Source: UBA3792 sp045114775 (GTDB lineage Bacteria > Bacillota > Clostridia > Christensenellales > CAG-138). Taken from it: 64,000 nucleotides of DNA. Below are positions 7,418-15,644 of the stretch, piece by piece; position 1 is the first letter of the stretch, and the number at the start of each line of letters is the position of its first letter. A program made the translations under genes and the position numbers. The notes beneath the pieces were generated by a model. It was not told the DNA's origin. It saw only the letters and a list, made by a program, of their open reading frames with translations, and did no database searches. The stretch is taken from contig JBGULC010000022.1 of assembly GCA_045114775.1 (NCBI GenBank), positions 1 through 64,000 on the forward strand, in the 5' to 3' direction.

Positions 7418-9016
7418 TTATCTTTCCGGCCGCGGTGAGACGTGCAGATCGCCGTCCCAGTCGCGGTAGTCGGGAACGTACTGCTTGCCCGTCGCGGCAT
7501 TCACATAGACCGTATCCGCGACCCAACCGGTATTGATGCCGACCCAGAAGAACCGGTCGTTCGCATAGTGTTCGGCATACATCAGCACGCCGTTCGCGAA
7601 ACCGAGCTCATAGACCGTGCCGTCCTCGAGATAAACGTCCATCGTGCAGCACTTCCCGTCGTAGACCGTATTGACGTCGACGGATTTCACGGCTTTGCCG
7701 TGCGCGTCGCCGCTTTCGTCATAGATTCCGAGCCTGGTGAACAGCTCCTCGCCGATCTGTCTTACGACGGCTTCGTATTCCGCACCGCCCATGGCGTCGT
7801 ACGGGACCGAAAGCAGATCCTTGCAGGGGATGCTGCAGTCCAGTCGGATTACGTCGCGCGAATACGCGGACACGGTGACGTCGAATCCCTCTCCGGTGAT
7901 CTTCCAGCAATCCTCGCGTGCGCCGCTTTCGTCGCGATAGAAAGTCGCCTTCATCTGATCCGAGTTCATGATCGCGGAGTCTCCGGACAACTGGTTATAC
8001 AGGCGCTTCAGTCTCAGGATGATTTTATCGCCCGGGATCATCTGATCGTATCCGTACTGCGGCGCTTCCGCCTCGACGAAGTTTCTCGGGTACGCCGGCG
8101 TTTCATAATCGTACTGAATATCCGCAAGGAAGTATTCGCATTCCAGCATCGCTTCCCGATTCGGATAAAGTGCGAACTGCCAGAGCTGATCTCCGCAATA
8201 GGAGAACGCAAGGCATTCGTCCGTGTCGGTCGCGAGCATATAAATGCCCTCGTTCAACCTTCTGCTGCCTTCGCGATACAGCGCGGCGCTGTGATAGCCG
8301 AGCTTTTCCGCAAGCCGCAGCGCGTCCTTCTCACGGTCGATCGTGACGGTTTCCGGGTACGTCAGAAGATCGGCGCAGATCAGCTTCCGGTCCGCCTGGC
8401 GAATCGTCACGAGATACATACCCGCCGTATCGGTCACGCGGAGAAACGCGTCACGGTCGCCCTCTTTGTCTGTGTACAGGATCACGCCTGCGTTATCAAG
8501 CGGACAGCCCGTGAGTTCCTCGTACGACTTTCCGTACAGGGTCTGCGTATACGCCTCCGCCGCCTGTTTTGCGAGGTCTTCGTCGGCTGCGTCCGGACTC
8601 GACTGCTCCCACAGCATCTTGTTCTCCTCCGGGCAGACGGCTGTCCGAACGGGGATTACGTACCGTCTGCGCTGCCGTACCTCATAGGTGACGGCTTTGA
8701 TATCATCTGCGGAAAGCTTCACCTCAAACGGAGTCGGCGTCGGCTTCGTCATCGTCTGTGATACCGGTTCGGCTTCCGATTCGGCCTTCTCCGATTCAGC
8801 CTCCGATCCGGCCTTCTCCGGTTCAGCCTCCGATCCGGCCTTCTCCGGTTCGGGCGCCTGCTGTTCCCGGTTTGCGTCTGCGACGGTCTCGAACGTGCCG
8901 CCGTTCGTGGCGAAGCGAATCACGCCGGTGAGCATCATCCCCGAAAGGACCCCGAGACAAAGGACCGCGGAAAGGGTAATCAATAGGATCTTGTGTTTCG
9001 TAAAGAGTGTTTTCAT
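7418..9016 (-). CDS. Large exported protein of unknown function, signal-anchored
   Basis: 532 residues from the ATG at 9016, which has AAGGAGG 8 nt upstream (an upstream in-frame ATG lacks this). The N-terminus has one hydrophobic helix (about 10-32) without a lipobox. A Glu/Ala/Ser/Lys linker follows, with tandem EKAGSEAEP-type repeats (about 52-82), then a ~440-residue extracellular region of mixed alpha/beta content with no motif I recognise. The promoter has the same 11-bp-phased repeats as its neighbours, so co-regulation with the sensor kinase operon is likely. Function not assigned. Confidence 0.8.
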   Translation of the reverse strand: MKTLFTKHKILLITLSAVLCLGVLSGMMLTGVIRFATNGGTFETVADANREQQAPEPEKAGSEAEPEKAGSEAESEKAESEAEPVSQTMTKPTPTPFEVKLSADDIKAVTYEVRQRRRYVIPVRTAVCPEENKMLWEQSSPDAADEDLAKQAAEAYTQTLYGKSYEELTGCPLDNAGVILYTDKEGDRDAFLRVTDTAGMYLVTIRQADRKLICADLLTYPETVTIDREKDALRLAEKLGYHSAALYREGSRRLNEGIYMLATDTDECLAFSYCGDQLWQFALYPNREAMLECEYFLADIQYDYETPAYPRNFVEAEAPQYGYDQMIPGDKIILRLKRLYNQLSGDSAIMNSDQMKATFYRDESGAREDCWKITGEGFDVTVSAYSRDVIRLDCSIPCKDLLSVPYDAMGGAEYEAVVRQIGEELFTRLGIYDESGDAHGKAVKSVDVNTVYDGKCCTMDVYLEDGTVYELGFANGVLMYAEHYANDRFFWVGINTGWVADTVYVNAATGKQYVPDYRDWDGDLHVSPRPER

Positions 9017-9042
9017 GGCTGTTGCCTCCTTTCTGCGGTCCC

Positions 9043-9097
9043 ATCGTAGCACGGGACTTGTAACGGAGTCTTCACGGAGTTGTCACGAAGTTGTAAA
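9043..9097 (-). promoter_or_regulatory. PhoP-like direct-repeat operator (four repeats) with -10
   Basis: Minus-strand hexamers TTTACA (9092-9097), GTGACA (9081-9086), GTGAAG (9070-9075) and GTTACA (9059-9064), all 11 bp apart. TACGAT (9043-9048) lies 10 bp after the last, the same spacing as at the two-component operon promoter. Confidence 0.72.
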
Positions 9098-9109
9098 TTC
9101 GCTGCGTCT

Positions 9110-9241
9110 GCGGCGCATATCTCAAGGGAACCTCATCCGTCGTCTGTCGGCGACACCTTCTCCTGAACGCGCCTACAGGGCACATATCACATACGGTATG
9201 GATATATCACACGCCGCAGGCGGATATCATTGCGCCTTTGG
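9110..9241. repeat. Intergenic hairpin array of the GTGATAT family (inverse orientation)
   Basis: Small hairpins with different stems (for example ACGCC/GGCG and TGCGCC/GGCGCG) are separated by the constant word ATATCAC/ATATCAT, the reverse complement of GTGATAT. The first unit overlaps the 3' end of the kinase gene and provides its TGA stop. A CTCATCCGTCGTCTG-type segment at about 9133-9165 resembles the CCCTCCGTCTGCCTG repeats at 30.4 kb. Confidence 0.6.
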
Positions 9242-10354
9242 CGCGTCGAAACGCACCGTCGCCGTCGTGCCCTCGCCCGGCTTTGAGGTAAAATGCAGCG
9301 TCGCGCCGTGCAGCGCGGCAATCTCGTGACACAGCGGCACGCCGAGTCCGCTCCGGATACTCGGATTCTTCGCGTGCGCGGGATCGTTGATATATTTGAG
9401 CTGTTCCTCGGACATGCCGCTGCCCTCGTCGACGATCTCGATGACCCCCGGCGTCGCTTTCATCAGCACCGGGTCGCCCGGCTCGGACGCCTTGACGGCG
9501 TTGCCGATCAGGTTTCCAAGAAGGCTCAGCAGCAGCGCGCGGTCGGCGGTAAGCGAATCCCACGCGATCTCGGTCTGAAGCGTCGGATAGGTCTTGATAA
9601 GATGTGCGGCCAGCTCGGCAAGCTTTACGCGCTCCGGCCGGAACACGTTTTTGCGCGTGTCGGCCAGGGTCAGCAGTTTTTTCGAAATCTCGCCCAGCCG
9701 CTCGCTCTCGGTCACGATGTACTGCGCCGCCTGATGCTGCTGCTCCGGCGTGAGCTTTGCGCGCTCCAGAAGCTCGCCGTAGCCGCGGATAACGGTGAGC
9801 GGCGTCCGAAGCTCGTGCGCCAGCCGCTCGACCGGGCGGTTGACGCGCTCCAGGATAAGATACAGCGCGATCGCGAACCCACCGGACAGCGCGGCACAGA
9901 TCAGCACCGAGCCGATCGCCTCCCGTCTCAAGCGCCGCACGGCGCTTGTCGCGTCGATGCTGTATCGCAGAAATACATCGTCCGAAAGCATATCCGAAAC
10001 GACGACCGCGGTCCCGCCGTTTTTTCGGACCCAGCGGATCCTTCCCGGCTCGCTATCCGGCGGCGTCGGTTCGGACGAGACCCATATCTCGTCCCCGCGT
10101 CCGATCACGAACGACGCGCCGCCGCTGTCGTAGCGCGCAAAGCCCTTTGCGTAGATCGCGCGATCGCCCGGCGGCGTGGAGGCAAACAGCCCGTCCGCCG
10201 CGTGCGCCAGCGCCTTCTCTTCGCTGAGCGCGCGCGCCTCGACCGCGGCGATCTCGGCGCGGACGTTTGCGAACAGCAAAAAGAACGTGCTGCCATACAG
10301 CACGATCGCTGCCAGCAGTACGGTCAGAAGATAGCTTTTCTGTCGGAGCTTCAC
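9227..10354 (-). CDS. Two-component sensor histidine kinase
   Basis: 375 residues. Two transmembrane helices (about 8-30 and 148-168) flank a ~115-residue external sensor domain. The H-box LAHELRTPLTVIRGYGELL carries phosphoacceptor H180, almost directly after the second helix with no room for a full HAMP domain. The N-box LLGNLIGNAVKASE (N281/N285), G1 DEGSGM and G2 GLGVPLCHEIAALHGA give a complete ATP-binding domain. It overlaps the response regulator by 4 bp (ATGA). The last codons and stop lie in an intergenic hairpin repeat. The signal is unknown; the operator type suggests a PhoR-like or envelope-stress sensor. Confidence 0.92.
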   Translation of the reverse strand: MKLRQKSYLLTVLLAAIVLYGSTFFLLFANVRAEIAAVEARALSEEKALAHAADGLFASTPPGDRAIYAKGFARYDSGGASFVIGRGDEIWVSSEPTPPDSEPGRIRWVRKNGGTAVVVSDMLSDDVFLRYSIDATSAVRRLRREAIGSVLICAALSGGFAIALYLILERVNRPVERLAHELRTPLTVIRGYGELLERAKLTPEQQHQAAQYIVTESERLGEISKKLLTLADTRKNVFRPERVKLAELAAHLIKTYPTLQTEIAWDSLTADRALLLSLLGNLIGNAVKASEPGDPVLMKATPGVIEIVDEGSGMSEEQLKYINDPAHAKNPSIRSGLGVPLCHEIAALHGATLHFTSKPGEGTTATVRFDAPKAQ

Positions 10355-11004
10355 GGCGTTTCCTCAAACCGGTATCCCAGCCGATAGACGGTCCTGATCC
10401 GGTCCTCCAGTCCAAGCTTCTTACGGATGCGCTGAATGTGCACGTCGACTGTGCGCGATTCGCCCATAAACGAGATATCCCATGCCTCGCGCATCAATCT
10501 CTGCCGGGACATGGCAATGTTGCGGTTTTTGATCAGCGTTTCCAGAAGCGCAAACTCCTGCATGGCGAGCTCGACCGGCACGCCGCCCTTTGTCACGGTC
10601 TTCGCCTCGAAATCGACCTCCAGATCGTCGATCCTGTACCGGCTTTCGCTCTTATGCGTGCGTCGAAGCACAGCCTCGACGCGCATCAGAAGCTCCGCCA
10701 TCTCGAAGGGCTTCACGATGTAATCGTCGGCGCCGCGTTCAAAGCCCTTGACCTTGTCCGCCGTCTCGCCGAGCGCCGTCACGAAGATCGCCGGAACGTC
10801 CGGGATCTTCTCGTACACGGAAAACCCGTCGGCATCCGGCAGCATGACGTCGATGATGAGCAGGTCCAGAACCTTTTCCTGCGCGCACCGGATCGCTTCC
10901 TTTCCGGTAAACGCCTGCACCGCCGTGTGCCCCACCATGCTGAGGTTCAGCGCGATGAGATCGTTGATCGCCTTTTCATCCTCCAGAACAAGTATTTTAG
11001 CCAT
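10351..11004 (-). CDS. OmpR/PhoB-family response regulator
   Basis: 217 residues from the ATG at 11004 (AAGGGG 6 nt upstream; a frame extension to 11067 runs through the promoter). The receiver has the acidic pair at E8-D9, phosphoacceptor D52 in IIDVMLPD, the conserved Thr in VTALGE and Lys in VKPFE. A winged-helix DNA-binding domain ends RTVYRLGYRFEE. It probably binds the 11-bp-phased repeats in front of its own operon and two upstream-lying genes. First gene of the kinase operon, so autoregulation is expected. Confidence 0.94.
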   Translation of the reverse strand: MAKILVLEDEKAINDLIALNLSMVGHTAVQAFTGKEAIRCAQEKVLDLLIIDVMLPDADGFSVYEKIPDVPAIFVTALGETADKVKGFERGADDYIVKPFEMAELLMRVEAVLRRTHKSESRYRIDDLEVDFEAKTVTKGGVPVELAMQEFALLETLIKNRNIAMSRQRLMREAWDISFMGESRTVDVHIQRIRKKLGLEDRIRTVYRLGYRFEETP

Positions 11005-11052
11005 AGCTGCCCCTTTCGTCGGCTGTTTCACAGGACTGCTCCCGTTTTTTTC

Positions 11053-11096
11053 ATTATACCACTGCACTTGTAACGAAGTTGTAAAATCGTGTTGAA
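11053..11096 (-). promoter_or_regulatory. Autoregulatory promoter of the two-component operon
   Basis: Minus-strand TTTACA (11080-11085) and GTTACA (11069-11074) are 11 bp apart, with a weaker TTCAAC (11091-11096) one more turn upstream. A perfect TATAAT (11053-11058) follows 10 bp after the last hexamer. Confidence 0.75.
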
Positions 11097-11156
11097 TATC
11101 CGGCGATTAAGCGAGAATAAGCGTTGCGTACGGCGAATAAAAACACGAAAAATCAG

Positions 11157-11185
11157 TTTTCATTTCCGGTTTTCTATGCTATACT
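11157..11185 (+). promoter_or_regulatory. Promoter of the LRR lipoprotein gene
   Basis: TTTTCA (11157-11162), 17 bp, TATACT (11180-11185) with a TATGC extension; nearly the same layout as the promoters at 4028-4056 and 49792-49820. Confidence 0.7.
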
Positions 11186-11214
11186 GAAAAAAGCTCTTTA
11201 AGGAGGGGATTCCT

Positions 11215-12831
11215 TTGCCGAAACGATTGATCCTTTCGTTCCTGATCCTGTGTCTGCTGCTTTCGACGGGCTGTTCGCGCACGGGAACGGAAACCACCGG
11301 CGCCGAAAAAACCGCGGACGCAGCCGAACGTCCGTCCGCGTCGTCCGTCCCCGCCGCCTCCCGCGCGTCTTCTCCGACTCCGTCCCGAACGCCGGCGCCG
11401 ACCCCCGTTCCGACGCCGGTCACGGTCGCAGGACAAACGGCGGAAAACGGCGTGCTGCAGGCCGTCGTCGAAGCGGAGGACTTTGCTCTGATCGAACAGA
11501 TCCCCGATCTGAAAACGCTTGATGTGACGGGAAGCGTCTGCTATGACGCGATCCTTGCCTACCGGGATGCGCATCCCGAAGTCACGGTCCTGTATTCGGT
11601 CATGATCGGCGACAAGGCGATCGGCTGCGCCGACAGCGCCGCCGAAGTGACGGACGTGTCGGATCCTACGATGTTTTCTTACCTGCCGGCGCTGCACGAT
11701 CTGACCGTAACGGAGCCGTTGTCCGCCGCGCAGGCCGCCGCCGTGCGGCTCGCACTTCCCGATGCGGCGCTGACCTTCTCCGTAACGTTTGCGGGATTGA
11801 CCGTTCCGAGCGATGCGACCTTTTTGGATCTTTCCGAAGTCTCCCCGTCCCTTGCGGGCGAGGTTGCGGAGGCACTTGCCGTGCTTTCGGACGTCACCGA
11901 CGTCACACTAAACCGTGCGGACGGTTCCTCCGATTGGACATTGGAGGACGCCGGCGTGCTGCAGGCCGTACGGACCTCTTTGCGTGTCGATCTGAACGTT
12001 ACCGTGTTCAATCGGCATTTCTCTCTGACCGACGACGTCATCAATTTCAACAGTATCGGAATGACGCCGGAACGAAAGGAAACGCTGCTCTCGCTGCTGC
12101 CTTATCTGCGCAGCGCGGGACGGCTGGATATGGAGTACTGCGGACTGCCGGACGAGGAGATGGCTGCGCTTCGTGCACAGTACCCCTCCCCGAAAATCGT
12201 CTGGCGCGTGAAGGTCGGCGCGTATTCCTGCCGCACCGATGCACAGATGATCCGTTTCTCCATGTTCTACAAGCTTCCGATGCTGACCGATTACGATACG
12301 AAGAGCTTGGTCTACTGCAACGAAGTCCGGTATCTTGACCTCGGTCACAATCAGATCCGGGACACGTATTTCGTCAGCAGTATGCCGGAGCTTGAGGTCT
12401 GCATCATCGCCGTCCGGCAGCCGACCTACATTTCCGCCTTTGCGAACTGCCCGCATCTCGAATACCTCGAACTGTTCAACGGCAGCATTGACGACATTTC
12501 GGCGCTTGCAAACTGCAAAGAGCTGCGCCATCTCAATATCTGCATGAACAAGATCACGGATATTACGCCGCTTTACGGGCTGACGAAGCTGGAACGCCTG
12601 TGGATCTCCAGAAATCCGATCCCCGAGGAACAGCTTGCGCGATTCCGGGAACTGGTCCCGAACTGCATCGTCAACACGACCGTCGAAAACCCGACGGACG
12701 GCGGCTGGCGCAAAGATTCGAAGCGTCCGAGCGGCTACGCGGAACGATATGAACGGCTGCGCAAGCAGTTTATGTACGGGCAAAACGACGTCATTACCAC
12801 CTCATATCTGCCCGATTGCGATCAACCGTAA
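11215..12831 (+). CDS. Leucine-rich-repeat lipoprotein
   Basis: 538 residues. The start is TTG at 11215 with AAGGAGG 8 nt upstream, giving a lipoprotein signal (MPKRLILSFLILCLLLSTGC, Cys20) and a Ser/Pro/Thr linker to about residue 72. The N-terminal half has irregular leucine-rich stretches. Clear LRR units occur near the C-terminus (about 375-470: LRHLNICMNKITDITPLYGL, LERLWISRNPIP), of the short internalin-like type. Likely a cell-surface binding protein; ligand unknown. The ribosome site AAGGA can pair with TCCTT just before the start codon, which might affect initiation. Confidence 0.82.
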   Translation: MPKRLILSFLILCLLLSTGCSRTGTETTGAEKTADAAERPSASSVPAASRASSPTPSRTPAPTPVPTPVTVAGQTAENGVLQAVVEAEDFALIEQIPDLKTLDVTGSVCYDAILAYRDAHPEVTVLYSVMIGDKAIGCADSAAEVTDVSDPTMFSYLPALHDLTVTEPLSAAQAAAVRLALPDAALTFSVTFAGLTVPSDATFLDLSEVSPSLAGEVAEALAVLSDVTDVTLNRADGSSDWTLEDAGVLQAVRTSLRVDLNVTVFNRHFSLTDDVINFNSIGMTPERKETLLSLLPYLRSAGRLDMEYCGLPDEEMAALRAQYPSPKIVWRVKVGAYSCRTDAQMIRFSMFYKLPMLTDYDTKSLVYCNEVRYLDLGHNQIRDTYFVSSMPELEVCIIAVRQPTYISAFANCPHLEYLELFNGSIDDISALANCKELRHLNICMNKITDITPLYGLTKLERLWISRNPIPEEQLARFRELVPNCIVNTTVENPTDGGWRKDSKRPSGYAERYERLRKQFMYGQNDVITTSYLPDCDQP

Positions 12832-12919
12832 GCAGAGCACAAAGGAGGCTGATCCGTCTTTGAACAGCCTTCCGACACATTCCCGCACCGTTCCGTTTGT
12901 GCGCCATAGACGAATAGCA

Positions 12920-12958
12920 AAAGGGTGTTAAGAAACGATCCTTCCTAACACCCTTTTT
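12920..12958. terminator. Terminator between LRR gene and proS
   Basis: An 11-bp stem (12920-12930 with 12946-12956) around a 15-nt loop, with T-runs on the plus strand; suited to both convergent genes. Confidence 0.85.
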
Positions 12959-12978
12959 GTATTATTGTTTTATTCGGT

Positions 12979-14718
12979 TCAGATGCGTTCCGGCACCTTG
13001 GCGTTGACCGCGGCGATCAGCTCCTTGACCTTGGCTTCGACGGTCGCCGCCGCGTCTTCGATCGCGATATCCTCGCGGAAGGACTTATCCCGCGCGGCAA
13101 GCTCGAACGCATTGCGCGAGAGCGTTTTCGGCGAGATGACCACGCGCACCGGCGCGCCCAAAAGGTCCGCGTCGGAGAACATGACGCCCGCGGAGACGGG
13201 ACGGTCGTCGTACAGCACTTCGACGCCCGCGTCTTCAAGCTCTTTGCAGAGCTTGTCCGCCGCGTTCTTCACGTCCGCATTGTCAATGCGCAGCGCGCAG
13301 ATCTCGACCTGCCACGGCGCGATCGTGATCGGCCAGATGGGACCGTAATCGTCGTGATGCGCTTCGCACACGGACGCGATGAGCCGGCCGACGCCGATGC
13401 CGTAGCAGCCCATGATCGGGTTCTTGCGCTCGCCGTTTTCCGCGTCGTAGGTCATGCCCATCGCTTCGGTGTAGCGCTTGCCGAGCTGGAAGATGTTGCC
13501 GACCTCGATGCCGCGGGAAATCTTTAAGCTGTGCTTACCGCAGTTCGGGCAGATCCCGCCCTCGACCGCCTTGCAAAGGTCAAGGTATTCGGTCGTTTCG
13601 GGCAGATCGCGCGCAGGTGTGAAGCCGGTGTAGTGATACTCAGGCTTGTTCGCGCCGCAAACGAGATTCGTCGCGCCGAACAGCGTACGGTCGATCAGCA
13701 CAGTCGCGCTCGTCTTGAGGTTGACCGGTCCGATGTTGCCCGCCGCGAGGTTCGCGTTCTCGACGTCGACCGCCGGATGGATCTCGGCCTTCAGATAATT
13801 CGTCAGCTTGGTCTCGTTGACCTCGCGGTCGCCGCGCACGAAGATCAGCACGTAGGAATCGTCCGCATTGCGCTGATAGACGACCGCCTTGCAGGACTTG
13901 TCGTCCGGCATGTGCAGAAGCTCACCGACCTCCGCGATCGTCTTGGCGTCGCCTGTGTACACCTCGGTGAGCGGTTCGAGCGTTTCGTCCGTCTTGTTTT
14001 CGGTGATCGCGTCGCAAGCCTCCATGTTCGCGCGGAAGCCGCACTCGGGGCAAATCACGATGGAATCCTCGCCGATGTCGCAGAGCAGCATGAACTCGTG
14101 GCTGACCTTGCCGCCCATCATGCCGGAATCCGACTTGACGGCGAGCACCTCGGGCACGCCCGCGCGGGCGTAGATGCGCTCATACGCGCGGTATGCGCGA
14201 TCGTAGTACGCCTCGAGGTCCTCCTGCGTGGTGTGGAACGAATATGCGTCCTTCATCGTGAACTCGCGCACGCGGATCAACCCGCCTCTTGCGCGCGGCT
14301 CGTCGCGGAACTTTGTCTGGATCTGATAGATCATGAACGGGTATTTCTGATACGTGCCCGCCACGTTCATCGCCATCTGCACCGCCGCTTCCTCGTGCGT
14401 CATGCCGAGGACCATGTCGGCGCCGCCGCGATCCTTGAACCTTAAAAGCTCCTTTCCGATGGAATCGAATCTGCCCGAGCTCTGCCAGAGCGTCGCGGGC
14501 ATGACGACCGGGAACAGGACCTCCTGCCCGTCGATCGCATCCATCTCTTCACGCAGGATCTGTTCGATCTTGTTCTGGATGCGCTTTGCCGGCATGAACA
14601 GCGAGTAGATGCCGTTGCCGACCTGCTTCATATAGCCGCCGCGCGTCATGAGATTCTGGCTCTCGATGTCGAATGCGCGCTCCTTGAACCGTTCGCCCAA
14701 AATGTTCTTTACCTTCAT
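12979..14718 (-). CDS. proS: Prolyl-tRNA synthetase
   Basis: 579 residues. A bacterial-type class II synthetase charging tRNA-Pro. Motif 1 (GYMKQVGNGIYSLFMP, about 32-47), motif 2 (KFRDEPRARGGLIRVREFTMKDAYSF, about 137-162, quoted here by its ends FRDEPRARGG and FTMKDAYSF) and motif 3 (GCYGIGVGRLIAS, about 440) are intact. A ~180-residue insertion between motifs 2 and 3 corresponds to the editing domain of bacterial enzymes, and an anticodon-binding domain closes the protein. The ATG at 14718 is preferred over one at 14730 because GGAGG lies between them, 5 nt before the former. No T-box sequence was found in the leader. Confidence 0.96.
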   Translation of the reverse strand: MKVKNILGERFKERAFDIESQNLMTRGGYMKQVGNGIYSLFMPAKRIQNKIEQILREEMDAIDGQEVLFPVVMPATLWQSSGRFDSIGKELLRFKDRGGADMVLGMTHEEAAVQMAMNVAGTYQKYPFMIYQIQTKFRDEPRARGGLIRVREFTMKDAYSFHTTQEDLEAYYDRAYRAYERIYARAGVPEVLAVKSDSGMMGGKVSHEFMLLCDIGEDSIVICPECGFRANMEACDAITENKTDETLEPLTEVYTGDAKTIAEVGELLHMPDDKSCKAVVYQRNADDSYVLIFVRGDREVNETKLTNYLKAEIHPAVDVENANLAAGNIGPVNLKTSATVLIDRTLFGATNLVCGANKPEYHYTGFTPARDLPETTEYLDLCKAVEGGICPNCGKHSLKISRGIEVGNIFQLGKRYTEAMGMTYDAENGERKNPIMGCYGIGVGRLIASVCEAHHDDYGPIWPITIAPWQVEICALRIDNADVKNAADKLCKELEDAGVEVLYDDRPVSAGVMFSDADLLGAPVRVVISPKTLSRNAFELAARDKSFREDIAIEDAAATVEAKVKELIAAVNAKVPERI

Positions 14719-14930
14719 GTTATCCTCCATAATTCCGTTGAAAAACCGCGTTTCCCAATGGGTTTGTTTTCGCTAATGTCCGGATTGCTCCTTATAGGTT
14801 CGCAATCATTGCAGATAATCCGTCAGACGCAGCGACATGCGCGGTGCGTCTGACTCCTTTCAGTCCGCGCCGCCCGGTGCATCAACGATGCATAGGCGCG
14901 GGCTGCAATCCCCGTCTGAAAACACCGTTT
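14719..14930 (-). other. proS leader / intergenic region with hairpins
   Basis: A 10-bp perfect stem (14822-14831 with 14845-14854) and a second GC-rich fold centred on TGCATC/GATGCA near 14885-14900 are visible; neither is followed by a T-run. The T-box signature (AGGGTGGNACCGCG) expected for many Firmicute synthetase leaders is absent. No convincing promoter was found. Confidence 0.4.
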
Positions 14931-15644
14931 TCAAACGGACTCTTCGTACATCCAGTAGATCGCGCCGTCGGAAACGACCATGCCGAGGCTTTCCTGCAGC
15001 TTTCTCGACGCGTTGTTATCGGTGTAGATCTGCCCGTACGGGACCCAACCGCGGGAGATCGCCAGATTGTGCAGCGCGATCTCCAGTGCCGAACCGATGC
15101 CGAGTCTTCTGAACTTCGGCAGCACCTCCAGCATACCGCCGCTTCCGTCGCCGTGGAAACCGATGAAGCCCGCAAGCTCGCCGTCGCGGTAGGCCGCGAG
15201 CACGTCGCCGCTTTTCACGCGATCCTCGTAGCGCTTCGGATCGCCGTCGGGATCGTAGACCGACAGCAGAAACGGCACCTGCTCCATGGGAAACGGCTTG
15301 ATCTCGCAGACGTCCGGCACCGGGATCGGCTCCTTTTTCGGATAATACGCCTGCCAGCACGCCGACGCGTGGTTGATGTTCGGATACTTTTGAAACACCG
15401 CATCGCGCGAGGGCTCGTTGTGCGCCACGAACAGGCGGATGTTTTCCGGTACCGTTTCAAGTGCCTTCAGCCCCGCCTCGACCGTGTCGGACACGAGCAG
15501 GCAGAAGCGGTCCATCTTGGTCAGAAGCACCGCGTCGGGTTCGGCGTACAGGATCTTTGCGCTTTTGCGCCGGATCGCCTCGATCATATCGATGCGCAGC
15601 GTTTTGTCCCGTTCGAGATAGGCAAGAATCTCCGCTTCGTTCAC
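14931..15644 (-). CDS. GNAT-family N-acetyltransferase
   Basis: 237 residues starting with GTG at 15644, in a 4-bp GTGA overlap with the upstream peptidase and with AGGGGG 7 nt upstream. The N-terminal ~125 residues are a helical domain of unknown role. The C-terminal half is a GNAT fold: EVLPKFRRLGIGSALEIAL is the acetyl-CoA loop (R/Q-x-x-G-x-G/A class), followed by YGQIYTDNNASRKLQESLGM. The acceptor is not predictable. Coupling to a wall peptidase may be incidental. Confidence 0.88.
   Translation of the reverse strand: MNEAEILAYLERDKTLRIDMIEAIRRKSAKILYAEPDAVLLTKMDRFCLLVSDTVEAGLKALETVPENIRLFVAHNEPSRDAVFQKYPNINHASACWQAYYPKKEPIPVPDVCEIKPFPMEQVPFLLSVYDPDGDPKRYEDRVKSGDVLAAYRDGELAGFIGFHGDGSGGMLEVLPKFRRLGIGSALEIALHNLAISRGWVPYGQIYTDNNASRKLQESLGMVVSDGAIYWMYEESV

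Noticed and set aside
12841..12931. Possible 23-24-residue peptide after AAAGGAGG downstream of the LRR gene
   Set aside because: The only start is a TTG 12 nt away from the ribosome-site-like word, and the frame ends inside the terminator; not supported.
14719..14760. T-box motif in the proS leader
   Set aside because: A GGGAAACGCGG word superficially resembles it, but the conserved AGGGTGGNACC part is missing.
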